NCBI GenBank assembly: GCA_011634665.1
Contig: WAEK01000018.1
Coordinates: forward strand, 491,501 to 555,500
Reading direction: 5' to 3'
Source of the DNA: Mortierella sp. BCC40632
Lineage: Eukaryota; Mortierellomycota; Mortierellomycetes; Mortierellales; Mortierellaceae
DNA length: 64,000 nucleotides
Below the pieces are notes generated by a model, which saw only the letters and a program-made list of their open reading frames with translations, had not been told where the DNA came from and did not search any database. Below are positions 13,112-26,867 of this stretch, piece after piece (positions within the stretch are counted from its first letter, which is position 1; each line of letters begins with the position of its first letter). The position numbers and the translations under genes are program-made.

Positions 13112-13591
13112 CCACTAAAGAAAGAAAAATAGCACACAACCCACACACACACACACTCTCTCTCTCACACACGCGCACACATACAAAAAACAACAGCAGC
13201 AAAAGGGCCAGTGAATCTGTTGTTCCTGGAAAAAAACTCCTCTCTCCAGGATCCAATTAATTCATCAGCAGCTCCTTTCTTTTCTCTTTCTTTTCTTTTT
13301 TGTTTTTCATGGCCATGTCATCCATCTGTTGTTATTCATGTGTATCCTTCGTATTACTCGCTCCTTGTACATCACCCAAAGTCTGCATAGCCTGCTGCTC
13401 TATTTTTTTTTTCTTCCTCCTCTTCCTTTTCCTTCCCTTCCCTTCCAATATCGCCCTCAGATCAGACCCTGATTCCTCGTCTCTCTCCTCCTTCTCTTCC
13501 TCTTCCTCCTCCTTCTGCTCTTCTCTCAATAAACATATAGCAGTCCAGAGTGACTGGTGTCCAGAGATTTTCAATTTCATTTCTTTTATTA
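13112..13591. other. Convergent 3' region between the TEA-domain gene and COX16
   Basis: Short CA/CT tract at about 13140-13170, pyrimidine-rich filler and an AATAAA at about 13528 on the + strand that may serve the TEA-domain mRNA. No gene seen. Confidence 0.6.
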
Positions 13592-13922
13592 CTATGCCGA
13601 GGATGCCGTTGAGTCTGATGAAGAGTTGGAGGGTGAGGTAGTGACGCCAGGAGCGGGTACAGCGGTGACCCGTTTGATCTCCCAGTCGTCGTCCAGATCC
13701 TTTGCCTGTAGTCTCCAGTATTCTTCCTGCAGATCCAGTCGCCTCCGTTTTGTGTTGAGCTTTAATCCTTCTTCCTTGGTGACCTATTTTTGTTGAGTAG
13801 GAGTAGAAAGAAAGAATAGAAAAGAAAGAAAAAGAGAGTGAGAAAGGGTCAACGCCAAGGCAGGTTCATGAGCATAAAAGAAAGGATAGAGGCACTCTCC
13901 AGGAACAGTCCACCCTTTTCTG

Positions 13923-13962
<40 letters not shown>

Positions 13963-14155
13963 TTAGGATTACGGCTTTGGTCTTGTTGTCATGGACATTG
14001 AACTTGGTGGCGGTCAGTTCGGAGAGCGCAAAGGAACCAGCGACAACGGTGAGAACGAATGGAAGGCCAAAGAGAAGGACGGGTCGCTTCCGGATGGCAT
14101 TGCCAAACTTGTCCTCTGCGGATGCAATCCGGTACGTCTTTTTGGCAAACACCAT
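13592..14155 (-). CDS. COX16: Cytochrome c oxidase assembly protein COX16
   Basis: Two exons (14155-13973 and 13783-13592) encode 124 residues, the usual COX16 size. COX16 is a mitochondrial inner-membrane protein needed for assembling complex IV, acting in copper-site maturation of COX2 and its merger with COX1 modules. Visible features: a short basic N-terminus (KKTYRIAS), one membrane segment (about 27-47, LLFGLPFVLTVVAGSFALSE) with the family's GLPF and GGSF-like core, and the conserved C-terminal block LDLQEEYWRL followed by DDDWEIKRV. The intron is 189 bp, starts gtaatc and contains a 35-base poly(T) on the coding strand. The gene lies head to head with the mitochondrial Lon gene, 595 bp apart. 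Confidence 0.93.
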
Positions 14156-14750
14156 GAGAAAGAAATGTAAAAAGAGAGAGCAAGAGTCCTGTGGAGATAA
14201 TTAAAAAAAAAAGGGTCGGGATGGAGGCTGTAACCGGAAAATAGCAAGCATGAATGAAGAAAAAAAAAAAAGTGACTACGTCATCTCTCTCTCCCCCCAG
14301 GCGGAGAAGCTACCACTCTCTCACACACTCGAAGGGCACGCGTATTCAGACAGTGAACGCCATCCGTCCATTCCCTTGCGCCTTTGCCCGATCGGATCTG
14401 TATCCTCCCCCCTCCCCCTTACCTGAATATTTCATCCCACGCCCACAGCCCCATCGCGTTTCTCTTTCTTTTAGCTTCGTTCTTCTGGAGACTCTCACCC
14501 TCCTCCCCATTCTTCTTCTTACCCCATTTCTCTTTTATTCTCTCGCTCTCCTCTTATCTACATCCCCACTCTTAACACGACTGCATTCCTCCCATTTCTC
14601 AGTTTTTTCCTTTTTTTACTCTTGTCCTGCAGTCCACTTCTCATTTGTCTCAACGCACGCCTCCTTTGGGTCTCCTCATAATAATATCCTTCTTTTCTCT
14701 CCTCGGTACTCTCTTCTCCTTTCTTTTTTCTCCTCAACATTACACTCGGC
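14156..14750. promoter_or_regulatory. Shared divergent promoter region, COX16 and Lon
   Basis: The 595 bp between the two start codons are pyrimidine-rich on the Lon strand from about 14280 onward and carry short poly(A) runs near 14200 and 14265. No specific factor site is claimed. Both genes are mitochondrial, so co-regulation is plausible but unproven. Confidence 0.5.
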
Positions 14751-17700
14751 ATGGCGACCAGGAATGCCGTGCTGGTCATCACCAAGCGACTTTCACCCTC
14801 GGTCGACCTTCTCAAGGTCGCCCTTTCGCGAACGACAGTCAATCCAACCTTGACCCGACACTCGATCGCTTCCACCCCCAAGACTTGGCCCGCTTTGGAC
14901 GGTCCTCTTCATCCTTTCTCTACAGTTGCCTCGGCACACCAAAGGGCCTCCTTCACAACCTCGACCCGTTCTTTTGCCTCTGCGCAGCGCTCCACACTCG
15001 AGAATGGCCTCGTGGCCCGCTTTGACTCTGCTCAAGGCCTTGTCGTTGCCCGTGGTTCCAGTCGTAGAGCCCTTCTCCAGTCAGGCGCCGTCGCCTCGGA
15101 TGCTCGACGCTCCATCTCCAGCTCGGCTCGTATGCTCAAGGACAAGTCCGATGGAGAGAACAATGGAGGCAACAAGGGCGACAAAGGCGACAAGGGCGAC
15201 AAGGGCGACGAAGGCTCTTCCTCTGGTTCCTCGGAAAGAGGAAGTTCGGGTTCAGGTTCGGGAACAGGTTCTGGCTCAGGATCTGAAGGCGCTGGATCAG
15301 GATCTGGACAGTCCAGTGGTGGCAGTGGCAGTGGAGGCGGTGGAAATGGCCGTCGTAAGATTGGCAAATTCTCCTTCGAGATTGGTGGCGGCAGTGGTGG
15401 GGGAGCAAGTACCAACATTCTCGAGAATGGGCTCTCGAAACCCGCGATCCCAGAGGTCTATCCTCAAGTGCTGACGTTGCCCATCGGTCGCCGTCCCCTC
15501 TTCCCCGGTTTCTACAAGGCCGTTGTGATCAAGAACCCATCTGTTGTGAGTGCGATCAAGGAATTGATGAAGCGTGGACAACCGTACGTGGGCGCGTTCT
15601 TACTCAGGGACGAGGAATTGGATGTGGACACGGTCACGAGCTTGAGTCAGATTCATCCTGTGGGAGTTTTTGCCCAGATCACGACCATCTTCCCGTCCAG
15701 CGCTGGTAATGATGAGGGCTCTATCACTGCTGTCCTCTACCCACACCGCCGCATCCGGATCAAGGAGCTCTTGCCTCCATTGGTCTTGCCAGACGGTACC
15801 GAGATGCCGCGCGAGGGCCACGTCATCAAGGAAGCAGGCGAATCGGCAGCTACAATCACGGAATCCACCGCGACAGGAGCAACCACTCAAGAAGCAATCG
15901 ACAGCGCAGCCACCAAGGAGTTTGTTGAGGACGCCGCCGCGGCAGCCACTACCTCGACCCCAACGCCTTCCGAATCAAGCATCGACTCGACAGTCGATCA
16001 TAGTCCGTTGTCTTCGACCGACGTTACCAAGTCCAGTGGGGCCGAGTCGACAACGGTCTTTGATGGAACGACCGTTGAAGGAGATGAGGCTGCCACAGCA
16101 GGAACCGTGACAGCCGAGACAATCTTGCCAACGGCCTTTTTGGCCAAGGAGTATGCCGTCACACTATCGAATGTGGAGAACATGCCCGATGAGGCCTACA
16201 ACCGCAAGAACCAAGTCATTCGAGCCATCACCTCTGAGATTGTGGCCGTTTTCAAGGACATTGCAGCATTGAATCCACTCTTCCGGGACCAGATTGCCAA
16301 CTTTTCTATGTCTCAGTCTGCAGGCAACGTGTTTGAGGAACCAGCCAAGTTGGCCGACTTTGCGACGGCTGTCTCTCAGGGAGATCCTGAAGAACTTCAA
16401 TCCGTGTTGGAGACATTGTCGATTGAGGATCGAATGCAAAAGGCACTGTTGGTGTTGAAGAAGGAGTTGTTGAACGCACAATTGCAGAGCAAGATTAGCA
16501 AGGATGTGGAGAACAAGATTGCCAAGCGTCAACGAGAATATTATTTGATGGAACAACTCAAGGGAATCAAGAAGGAGTTGGGTATCGAGTCGGATGGCAA
16601 GGACAAGTTGATTGAAAAGTTTAGAGAAAAGGCTGTGAAGCTGGCCATGCCTGAGCAGGTCAAGAAGGTTTTCGAAGAGGTAAGTCAACGGTGTTTTTTT
16701 TTTTTTTTTTTTTTTGTTCGTTAGAGAGAAAAAAGAAAAGAAAAGAAAAGAAAAAAAAATACTCTTGCTCAACATCTAACCTGGTTGAGGATTGAATTAC
16801 TCTCTCACACACACACACTTTCTCATGATAGGAAATCACTAAACTAGAGCATCTCGAGCCTGCTGCCTCGGAATTCAATGTGACGCGTAATTATCTGGAT
16901 TGGTTGACCAATGTCCCTTGGGGAGTACGATCGACTGAAAACTATGATATCCGTCATGCGATCCATGTCTTGGACGAGGATCATTATGGTCTCAAGGATG
17001 TCAAGGACCGAATCTTGGAGTTTATTGCTGTTGGAAGACTCCGTGGTTCTGTCGAGGGCAAGATCATTTGTCTTGCTGGCCCTCCAGGTGAGAACCCTTC
17101 CCCCCCCCCTCTCAAAAAATCGCCATTTTAGGTGGATTTGACAGTCGTTTGTTTGTTCCCTTTCGGAGTTGTGAAATCATGCACAGCCTTATTATTCACA
17201 GCTTACTAATTCATTGTTGTTGTTGTTCTTTACCCCCCTAGGTGTGGGAAAAACTTCGATTGGTAAATCAATTGCTCGGGCTTTGGATCGTGAGTTCTAT
17301 CGGTTCAGTGTAGGAGGATTGACAGACGTAGCCGAAATCAAAGGTCATCGTCGAACCTATGTCGGTGCCATGCCAGGCAAGGTTGTCCAGGCCTTGAAGC
17401 GTGTCCAGACTGAGAACCCATTGATCTTGATTGACGAAGTCGACAAGATTGGTCGTGGTCATCAGGGTGACCCCGCCTCGGCTTTGCTCGAGTTGTTGGA
17501 TCCAGAACAGAACGCCTCGTTCTTGGATCATTACATGGATGTCCCAATTGATTTGTCCAAGGTTTTGTTTGTCTGTACGGCCAACGTTTTGGAGACGATC
17601 CCAGGACCCTTGTTGGATCGTATGGAAGTGATCCAGTTGTCGGGCTATATCTCGGACGAAAAGGTGGCCATTGCCTCCAAATACTTGGCCCCCTCGGCCA

Positions 17701-18941
17701 AGGAGGCCGCCGGTCTCGAGAATGCTAATGTAGTCCTGCATGAGGATGCCATTGAAGTGTTGATCAAGAACTATTGCCGAGAGTCGGGTGTTCGAAACCT
17801 CAAGAAACAGATTGACAAGATTTATCGCAAGGCTGCCTTCCAGATCGTCAAGGAGCTTCCTTCGGTCGATCGCAAGGTTGAGGAGAATGTGACTATCGAG
17901 AATGAGAACAGGACCGAGCATGCGGAGGAAAAGAATTTGAACGAGGAACCCTTGGCAGGCATTGTTAAGTCAACTCCAGACGAGACTTTGTTGGATGATC
18001 ACCAGGCCGAGCAAGTGGATAAGGAAGTTCAGACGAAGAAGAAGGGTGTCAAGGGCGATGTAAAGTCCAAGGAGGAGGAGAGTCCCAAGCTCGTGGTCCC
18101 ACCCGAGGTCAAGGTCGACATTACCCCCGACAACCTCAAGGATTATGTCGGACCCGCTGTCTTCCAGGCCGATCGATTGTATGACACGACCCCGCCTGGT
18201 GTCGTGATGGGTCTTGCCTGGACCTCGATGGGAGGTTCGGCTCTGTATATTGAATCGTGTTTGGATGGAGGATTGTCCGAAAAGTCGCGACCCAACTTTT
18301 TGAGAACAGGTCAAATGGGTGATGTGATGAAGGAATCGACCTCGATCGCCTACACATTTGCCAAGAATTTGGTAGGTCGTCGATTCCCCGAGAACCGATT
18401 CTTTAACAAGGCAGCGATTCATCTCCATGTTCCTGAAGGTGCAACACCCAAGGATGGACCTTCGGCTGGTATCACAATGACCACGTCCTTGCTGTCCTTG
18501 GCGTTGAACAAGCCTCTGGATCCTACGATTGCAATGACAGGAGAGTTGACTTTGACAGGCAAGGTGTTGAAGATTGGAGGCCTGAAGGAAAAGACGATTG
18601 CAGCCAAGCGATCGGGAGTCAAGACCTTGATCTTCCCACAAGCCAATTTGCCTGATTGGGAAGAGCTTCCTGAGAATGTCAAGGAAGGTGTTGAGGGAAT
18701 CCCTGCAGCCTGGTATGAGGATGTGTATCGTGTTGTCTTTGGTGAGTCGATCTCAGAGGACAATGGTAACCATATGTGGGACAAGGAATTGCCCGGCGGG
18801 GATAGCGCCTCGGACGATGATGTGGATAACCGAGAGCCTCGACGTGACGATACCCATAGTCGGAAACACTCCAAGGGCGGAGATTCGAAGAGTATGAATG
18901 AGAATGGGATCGACTGGCGTTCCAAGCTCAAGTGGTGGTAA
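14751..18941 (+). CDS. PIM1: Mitochondrial ATP-dependent Lon protease (Pim1/LONP1)
   Basis: Three exons (14751-16679, 16832-17087, 17242-18941) encode 1,294 residues. Lon is the matrix AAA+ serine protease that degrades damaged proteins and helps maintain mitochondrial DNA. The N-terminus is Arg/Ser/Thr-rich without acids, a matrix presequence. A Gly/Ser/Asp spacer with GDK repeats follows (about 130-200). The LON substrate domain begins at about residue 230 and contains a low-complexity Thr/Ala/Ser insert, as in yeast Pim1. The AAA+ module has Walker A GPPGVGKTS, split by intron 2, and Walker [11 protein letters not shown] charged linker precedes the protease domain, where Ser1136 in DGPSAG and Lys1179 in GGLKEK form the catalytic dyad. 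The 60-residue acidic/basic C-terminal tail beyond the usual end is unusual. Both introns close in frame. The gene diverges from COX16. Confidence 0.97.
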
Positions 18942-19391
18942 ACTTAGAATGTCGTAGTTTTGTTTCTTCTTCTTACTATCTCTCACTTCACTCTTTCACT
19001 TTCGTTTCTCTTTTTTGTAAGCTGTGTCCTGGTTTTTTTTTTTTTGTTTTCTTGTTCCTCACTTCCGTCCCCTTCCGTCACACCCTTGTATCCATATCGG
19101 CTCCACCATCTCTCTCTCTCTCTCTCTCTCTCTGTCTCCATTCCAAATGATGTTGTTAGCAGTTAAATAGAAAACAAACTGTTATTTTTATGAGTTAAAA
19201 GACAAAAAAGAAAGAAAGAAAGAAAGAAAGAAGAATAATTCTATTGAATGAAAGAGAGGAGAAAAGAAAAAGAAAAAAACGAAGAAAAAAAAAAGGAAGG
19301 GGAGAGGAGGGTATGAAATATAATTCGATTAACCGACTGCAAAAAAAAAAAAAACAGACAGACAGACAAAAAAAGAAAAACGAAAGAAGGA
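18942..19391. other. Convergent 3' region, Lon and UNC80 homologue
   Basis: Pyrimidine runs, a short (CT)n at about 19109-19132 and A-rich stretches at 19205-19385. Both neighbours end here. No gene seen. Confidence 0.6.
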
Positions 19392-22300
19392 TTAAAACAA
19401 TTCTTTGGAAAGCAAGGGCAGATGAGGTAGTTTGGGCGTCGGGGCGAGGATTGAACCATCTTGTTGTTGATGTTGTTGTTGTTGCTGTGGCGGAGGTGAG
19501 AATGACCTCTTCTTTTCCGATGCCTCATTGACAATGACCACGGGGTATCGGTCTTCTTCCATCTTGGGCGCTACTGGCGGCTGTCTTTCATTCCTTTTCA
19601 CTTCTTCAAGGCCCTGCTTTTCGTCCCCCTCCTCTTCGTCCTCAGAGACTGGCTCAGTGATCTCGAGGAGAGGTACTGGTTGGGACGTTTGGAACGGCTG
19701 AGCCTTGGGCGAAGGCGGTATGGGTGGTGATGATGTCGTGACCTCAACAACAGGTGGGGGCAGAGCCTGCTGCTGTTGTTGTTGTTTATGCTTTAGTGAC
19801 GAGCGTGGTGACAGTGACGGCGATGAGGACAAAGGTGGTTGTGATCTTGACAAGGCTTCATCCGTTGGGGAGCGTCGAGGAGGTGCGGTCGGGATCCAAA
19901 GAGGTCCTAAGCCCGTATTTGCAACAGTAGACTCTTTTCCAGAGGACCCGCCTTTTCCGCTCCCTCCTCCTAGTCCAAGTCCCGAGCCTGCTCCAATCTC
20001 CATCATGAGCTGGTTCTGGAAAATCACACTCTTGGACCTTCGTTCCTTGGCTGGCCCACCAGAAGCCATTCGAATTGATATCTCAGTAGGTGGAGACAAT
20101 GGTGAGACCGTGGGAGGTAATGGTGAGGATGGAGAGACAGTCAGAGGCGAAGGAGGGTTTGACAAGGTCAAAACTCCACCTCCTTGACGATTTTCCAACT
20201 CTACCTTTTGTCTCCTCTCAGAATTCGACCGGAACAAATATTCGCCACCATCGATCGCAGAAGGAAGAGGGTTGATAGGAGAGGGCGCTAGGAAGGATTG
20301 ATCCTGCTGAATCGTGATCGAAGGTGTCTTCCTTGACCCTTCAACACCTTGTACCGGTGATCCTATTGGCGTCGCAAATTTAGAACCGTCACCTCGATTC
20401 GCTTTAGGCGATTCAGAAAAGACTATGCTTGACGCAAGAACGGAAGTGCTTGGAGGACAAGCGTCACTCGCTCCTGATTTGGCTCCATGCGCTGGACTCG
20501 TTTGCAGTGGTGCCACAGGTTGTTGGGCTGTACCAGCCACTGGCGTCGGCTGCGGTGCCAATTGAGGAGTGACAGGGTTCACTGATGGATGTCCGATCGA
20601 AAATGTCGAAGGAAAGCAGGCCAATACAACTCGAATCTCTTCCTCGATATTCTCTAAAAAGAGATCCTGTCGTGTCCGAGAACTCGCCACTCGATAGTCA
20701 TGGGTAAAAGAAGAAAGACCTGGCTGTGACTCTATTCCAGAACAGTCCTCACTCATCATTGATATACTGTCGTCCGTTTGATGGCTATCGAACTTTCGAA
20801 TGGGCAAAGTCCTAAATGTGGGCGTCGTTCGACCGTTGGGAGATTGACCCCCGTGGGGGCCCTCGACTGAAGGAGAGAGGCGTGCATGAGAGTTGGACTT
20901 TGGAGGGGAGGTCGTAATGATTCTTGGCTTCAAGATGCTACGGTTCTTTTTGGGGATCGGAGAATTGGCCGATGGAGGACTTGATCCCGCTCCTGTCCCA
21001 GCACCTGTCCCAACGCCGGCTCCAGTGCTGGATCCAGGGCTGGACCCAGAGCCTTCTGAGCTCAAGACTTTCTCCAGATCTGCAACGTTAATCGTTGGCA
21101 CAGGCAATGTCTCCTTGATTGATTGTGGACTGCCAAGTTGAAACGATGAAGATTCTCTTCCAATCCCACCCATTCTTTCAGAATCATAGATGGAACGACC
21201 GGCCCCAGTTGATCCAAAACTTTGATTTGTTGGTCTCAAGGGTTCCAGGGAGATGCCAGGCACAGCCAAGGACATGTTGCTCTGGACACCAAGTCCAGCA
21301 TGAAGAGCATTCTCTGGGAATGTTGCTGACCCTGACCCTGCTCCTGTTCCCGTTAAGGAAGGAGTAGAAGCAGAAGAAGAGGCTCTCAGAGCTGCTTGTT
21401 GTTCCAAAAACATGGATCCGAATCCAGGACTGACCGGCGGTTTCTCATACCTTCCAGGAAAGAGGAGCTGATTATCACTTGAAGATCCAAGATGAGGGTT
21501 ATGATCGCCTGAAAAGTATTGAGACGACGACGAAGAGAATTGCTCTCTTCGATCACCATAGAGGGCCATCGTTGGAGAAAGACCTGAAGAGACGCGCTTT
21601 TCGGGGTACATGGTCGTACTGAAATGACCATAACTCGTCATTGTGTCTGGGCCATGGTTTAGTAAGGCTCGGACATGCTCCATCGACCGGTTCGCTCGCT
21701 CAGCAAGCACCTTGGGCAACGTTTGCTCCGACTTGTTAGACTGTCCATCTCGATGGTTTCCACGTTGACGGTTATGATGCAAGGATAACCTCGATGTCGC
21801 AGGAACTCCTCCATGATCATTCATCAACAGGATACTCCGTCGTCGAGGCTGTGTATTCGCAACAGACTTTTGAGGCGGAGGCAGTAAAGGTGCTACTCCA
21901 ATATGTTTAGGCTCTTCAATAGGCGTGAACGCTGTCATTCCAACGGTAGTTGGCTTACTCCAACTCTTCCATTGATGTCGCCTCTCGTTACCGGTAGTTC
22001 CAGAAGGTTGATCCGCAGGGGATTTTCCATAACGCTGTCTCTGTGGTGAGAGATTGGGCGATGGTCCACCTTGAGGAATTGATGGGGAGGGCCAAGGAAA
22101 TGCAGGAGAGGCTGGGCCAGAACTCTGAAACGACGGTAAAGCTCGGATAGACATAGACCGAGGAAAGGAATCCATGTTCCGAAGTTGATCTTGCAGGAAG
22201 GGCCGCATTGCCGCCACCAGGGGCAGTCGGTTAAACAATACCGTCTCTGCAAAGGACCATAACACATATCCGAGGGCAGTCGTTGGGACAGTGCTCCTGG

Positions 22301-25300
22301 TCAAGACCGATCCCGGGATAGGCGTCACTTCACCAGAGGTTCTACCAAACAATGGAAACGGAGAAAGACTACTGGTGTTGGCTTGTCTCTGTGGACTCCC
22401 GGGTGTCATTGGCCATTCTGACCTTGGTGTCAATGGGAAAGGGGTCGTCGGAACGATGGGTGAAGTAGGGCCTGAGTTATTGGCATGGCTCAACAGTCCC
22501 GAGCCATGGCCACCACGGCTGGCGAAGATACTTGCAGCGAGTGCTTGCGTTGAAAAGTATTTTTTGATGATGTGAAACACATCTAGCCAGCATCCCGCAT
22601 GAAAGGACAAGTATCGCTCTCCTCGGACGATAATAATTCTGAGAGCAATAAAGTTGATCAACAACCCTGGAGAGACATTCATTGTGTTTTCTGCAGAGAT
22701 CGGCTGATCTGGGTCGTGCTCGTCCCTGTTATAAATGGATGAGAATCTTGAGTGCCCTGGCGTCTGTGGGGTTTGGCTTGACGAGAGCTGTGCTGCAATC
22801 GACGGTGCCTGGGGTGCAAGTTGAGGCGAAAGAGGTGCTGCATTCACGTCCATGGAGGATCTCTTTCTGTGAACACGTTTGACGTTCAAGACAGGTGCTA
22901 AGAGCCCTGTGGACCGAGAGGATCTTCTTGAATCCGGATCGTATTCCGCCGCCTTGAGAGTCAATCCCAACATTCGTAGCCAAAATTGCATCTCCAAGAT
23001 ATCCAGGTTGTTTAGTCGATATCTGGACTTGAAACGAAGACACAATGGGACAACAATGTAAGCCATGAGTCGGGGCGTCGGTGTCGCTTGCTCAATATCG
23101 GCAATGATATCCATGTCGGCATTGTTAATCATGGCCAGAATGAGGTTCACCAGACTGCTACAGAACCGAGCCTGTGAACTACAGGGACTCGCGCCACTCC
23201 AATCGTCCTTTATGCCGACCACAAGGCCCGCGTTGACTATTCTGTCCCGGATCATACAGGCGAGCTCCGACGAGGACCGGAGAAGACGACGGTCATCTTC
23301 GGCGATAAGAACCAGCCCATCGATCAGACCCGTATAATCCACTGACTTGTAGTTGGTTCGGATCGGTCCAGATAGTTGAACAAGAAGGTACAGAACCGCA
23401 CGACTGCTCTGGTAAGGGTTCTCGACAGGAAGAATAACCTTTTGAAAATAATCCTTGATCCAGTCAGTTGTCGTGGGGATCTTGAGAAGAGAATAATCCT
23501 TCAAAATTGATCGAATCAGAGAAGCCATCTGTTGGTGTTGACTATCAGCCAGTTGTCCACCTCGTTCACAAAAGAGCTGAATAAGGCAGAGAAACTCATG
23601 CTTGATGGCTACACGGTCATTCTGGGCCCAGGTCTTTCCCTTGGTGGTTCGAGGCTTGATCAAAGGGTCTTGAACAAGGGCAAATGGACTGAGATCACCT
23701 CGAGGCTCGACTTGATCCTTCCGTCTTCGTGGTGCAAAGGGCGGAGGCACAAACGATGGCAGAACCAGAGGTTTGGACGATCGAGCGAAACGAGACATCA
23801 CTTCGATCAGGCTATCCAACCCTCCTGTCGTCAGTTCTGTATTCTTCTCTAAAAAATAAGGGAGAAGAAGCTTAAAGATCCTGACAAACTGTTCAGATCG
23901 GACCGAACCTGGGTCAAAGGCAATGACCGCCAGAAAGAGCTTGATTGAGTCGGCAATCGAGAAGTCCTGCTTTGTCAGGAGATTGTTTCGCTGGAAGAAC
24001 TTGGAATCCCTCGGGATAAAAGATGACATCCATTGCGGTATCTCTAGTCGAGGCCCCCCATACGTGGTAGATTCGTAGAAGGGCTCTGCTAAAGACTGAA
24101 CTCCCAAGGCCTTGGAGTATCGAGTCGTCACAGGTTGGTCAAGCGCCTCCAAGAATGAAAGGAGGTGCCTTGTCATGATCTCAAGTTGATCATTCTCCAT
24201 CTTTCGAAGCATCAGGGGGGCAATCGATCCCAAACTCTGAAGTACAAAAGAATCTTGATGAAGTTGATAGAACCGGTAAAACGACGCATTAATTGTATCA
24301 TGGATAATCTGAATGGCAGAAGAATCGCAGTAAATTTTGAACAAGGTCGGAATGATGAGAGAATATCCATTATGTGATCCAAAGAACCGCCGAAGTCGAG
24401 TTGCTGCTCGAACATAGATATCCAGAGCTTGTCCCACGATCCCAAGATCACCCCCATGCTCGAGAAGGATAGCGTTCACTCCACCAAAGAGATTCATCAA
24501 CTCATGTTGATCCGTATTGTTATATTTCATGCGCTGAATCAGATTGAGCACAAAACATAGCCAAGCACGAGCTCGAAGAGAAGAAAGAGAAGAAAAGTTC
24601 CGGTCCTTGGCCGAGACGGTCTTGATAAATCGTGCCTTTTCCTTGGACAGATCAGGTAGGTATTGGTCCTCTTCCGAAGGGCGAGTGATGGCATGGGTAC
24701 CATGGTCTGGCCTGTACAACATGCGGAACCGTCCAATACTGTTCTGAATCTCGTTCACCTCAAGAGGGAACCGAGCAAGAAAGTTGGTCATAAACTGGAA
24801 TTGACTCACGTTGATCATGGCCATCTGAAACGTTTGATGCGGGATCTCCAGTGGACCAGGGACCGATATTGGTGCCTGGCAGGGGAACATGGACTCAGGA
24901 ATGATATCGGGGCGGAACCAGAATCGACCCAGAGGACTGAAAAAGACATCCACCTTGTTACGTTTGAAGTCTTTGAACACGATGTCATTGGTTGATGTCA
25001 CCAACTCCGTCAACACTGGAAGAACAGTGGCAATCATGTCGAATCCTTTTGGCTTCGAGTTTCGCTGGAACCACTTGAGCAATCCGAGAAGGTGGTTGAA
25101 CAACGCGAATGCAAATGCTGGAGGCAACTTTGAGCTTCCACTCAACAGCAAATGCAATCGCGTAATCATTTCCTTTTGCCGTTCGAGTGTTGAATGGACC
25201 ATCTCTGCAAAGAAAGTGCGAACAAAAAGCAGTGGCTCGTTTCGGATATAGTTGGTCAAAAAGTTGAGAACAGCAACTCGGACTCCGACGGTTTGATCAT

Positions 25301-26836
25301 CTAAAAGATCGATTGTCCCCAGGTTCAGAGCATTCAACACAGGTAGCATGACCATTGCGTGACGATCTCTTGGGTTCGTAAAGGTCCTGCCAAAATTCAC
25401 TTTGGATTCATAATCCTCATCAAGATATCCTGTCCAAGAGAGAATTAGTGGCGTCTGGACACGGCGAATTAATTCCATCTCCTGCTTGTCTCTCTCACCC
25501 CAACGGAGCTCCTGGAATTTGTCTCGGATGTCGGCAGGGAAGTTGCCTACACTGTTGAGGATCGTCAGCCATCGAGGCTCGTCCATCGTATAGTGATTAC
25601 TACCCATTTCGGGCAAGGCGTAAGGTGCTTGAATGTTGACAGCTCGGAAGGGTCCGCGTGAAGAGGGATCGGTCACGAATGGCTGCAGCAACAGTGAGTT
25701 ACGATGTTCAAACAAACAGTTGAGTTTCTCGACTGCTGACTGTCTTTTGAAAGGGTCCACGCTAGTATAGTCGTTCAATCCATTAGGCTTTGGGTTAATA
25801 TATTTGACTTGTATAAAAGAAAACCCAAGCTCTGGTTCTGCTTTGAATTCAACTTACTTAGTCAAGTCTGCAAGGATCAACAGCCGGATCGGTCTTGGTG
25901 ATACATCGGCACATTTAACAAACAAGAACGCTGCTGGTCCAGAGATTTTGGGTTTCGATTCCGAACAATAGATATTCCAAAGGGGTCTCGACAGTTGAAG
26001 GTACTCGGATTCCTGAATAGTTGAATGAACTGCAATTAATAGCGCCAAGACGGCTGCAGGCTCGTCTAGCTGAATATCCGACATTCGTCCTACTCGGCTT
26101 GGCTGAGAGAAGTGTCCCCGACCAAATCCGGGGTTTGTGTTCATCACTGAAACCGATGGCTGGGCCCCCATTTGAGCCACGACTGAGTCCTTGCGCCTGG
26201 ACAGACCCGGCTCAGCATACAGGTCGTTGATCGGGGTTCTGTCTTTGCCCTGATTGGGATAGGGAAATAAAATGAAACAAGCGGTGAGCACTTCAACGAA
26301 TGACAGGCGACTTTTTTTTTTCAGCACAGCAATTTCAGTTTACCTCTACAATTAAACCATCGACATTGTTATAGATATGCTTGATACGAAGACGCATAGT
26401 TTCTGATATACCATACGGCCCACCCTGAGAAGATCCCGCTTCTGTCGGGAGAATATGATTATTAGCCCAATCCAATATCCGAAGTAGCCAAATCGGTCTT
26501 TTTTTAAATAAGAAGAGAAAAAATTACAATTAGTGGCCACTCGAATGAGTCTGCTTCATAGTCAAGAATTACCTGCAAAAAATAAATAGAGTAAAATAAA
26601 AAGATTGTTGCCATTCGCTCACCTATGAATCGTTTTGCAGAGCATGCGAATCTCATAAAAGATCATGCACAGGAGTACTCTGATCGGTCTCGGAACAAGT
26701 ACTCTCTTTTCCTAAACACCAAATCGGTAGGATTATTAATTGTTCAAAAGCATTAAAAAAAAACACCAGTGGCCTTCCCGAATAAAATGTATTATACAAG
26801 AAAATGAAAAAAAGAGGGGTCAAAATCATGCTTTCG

Positions 26837-26867
<31 letters not shown>

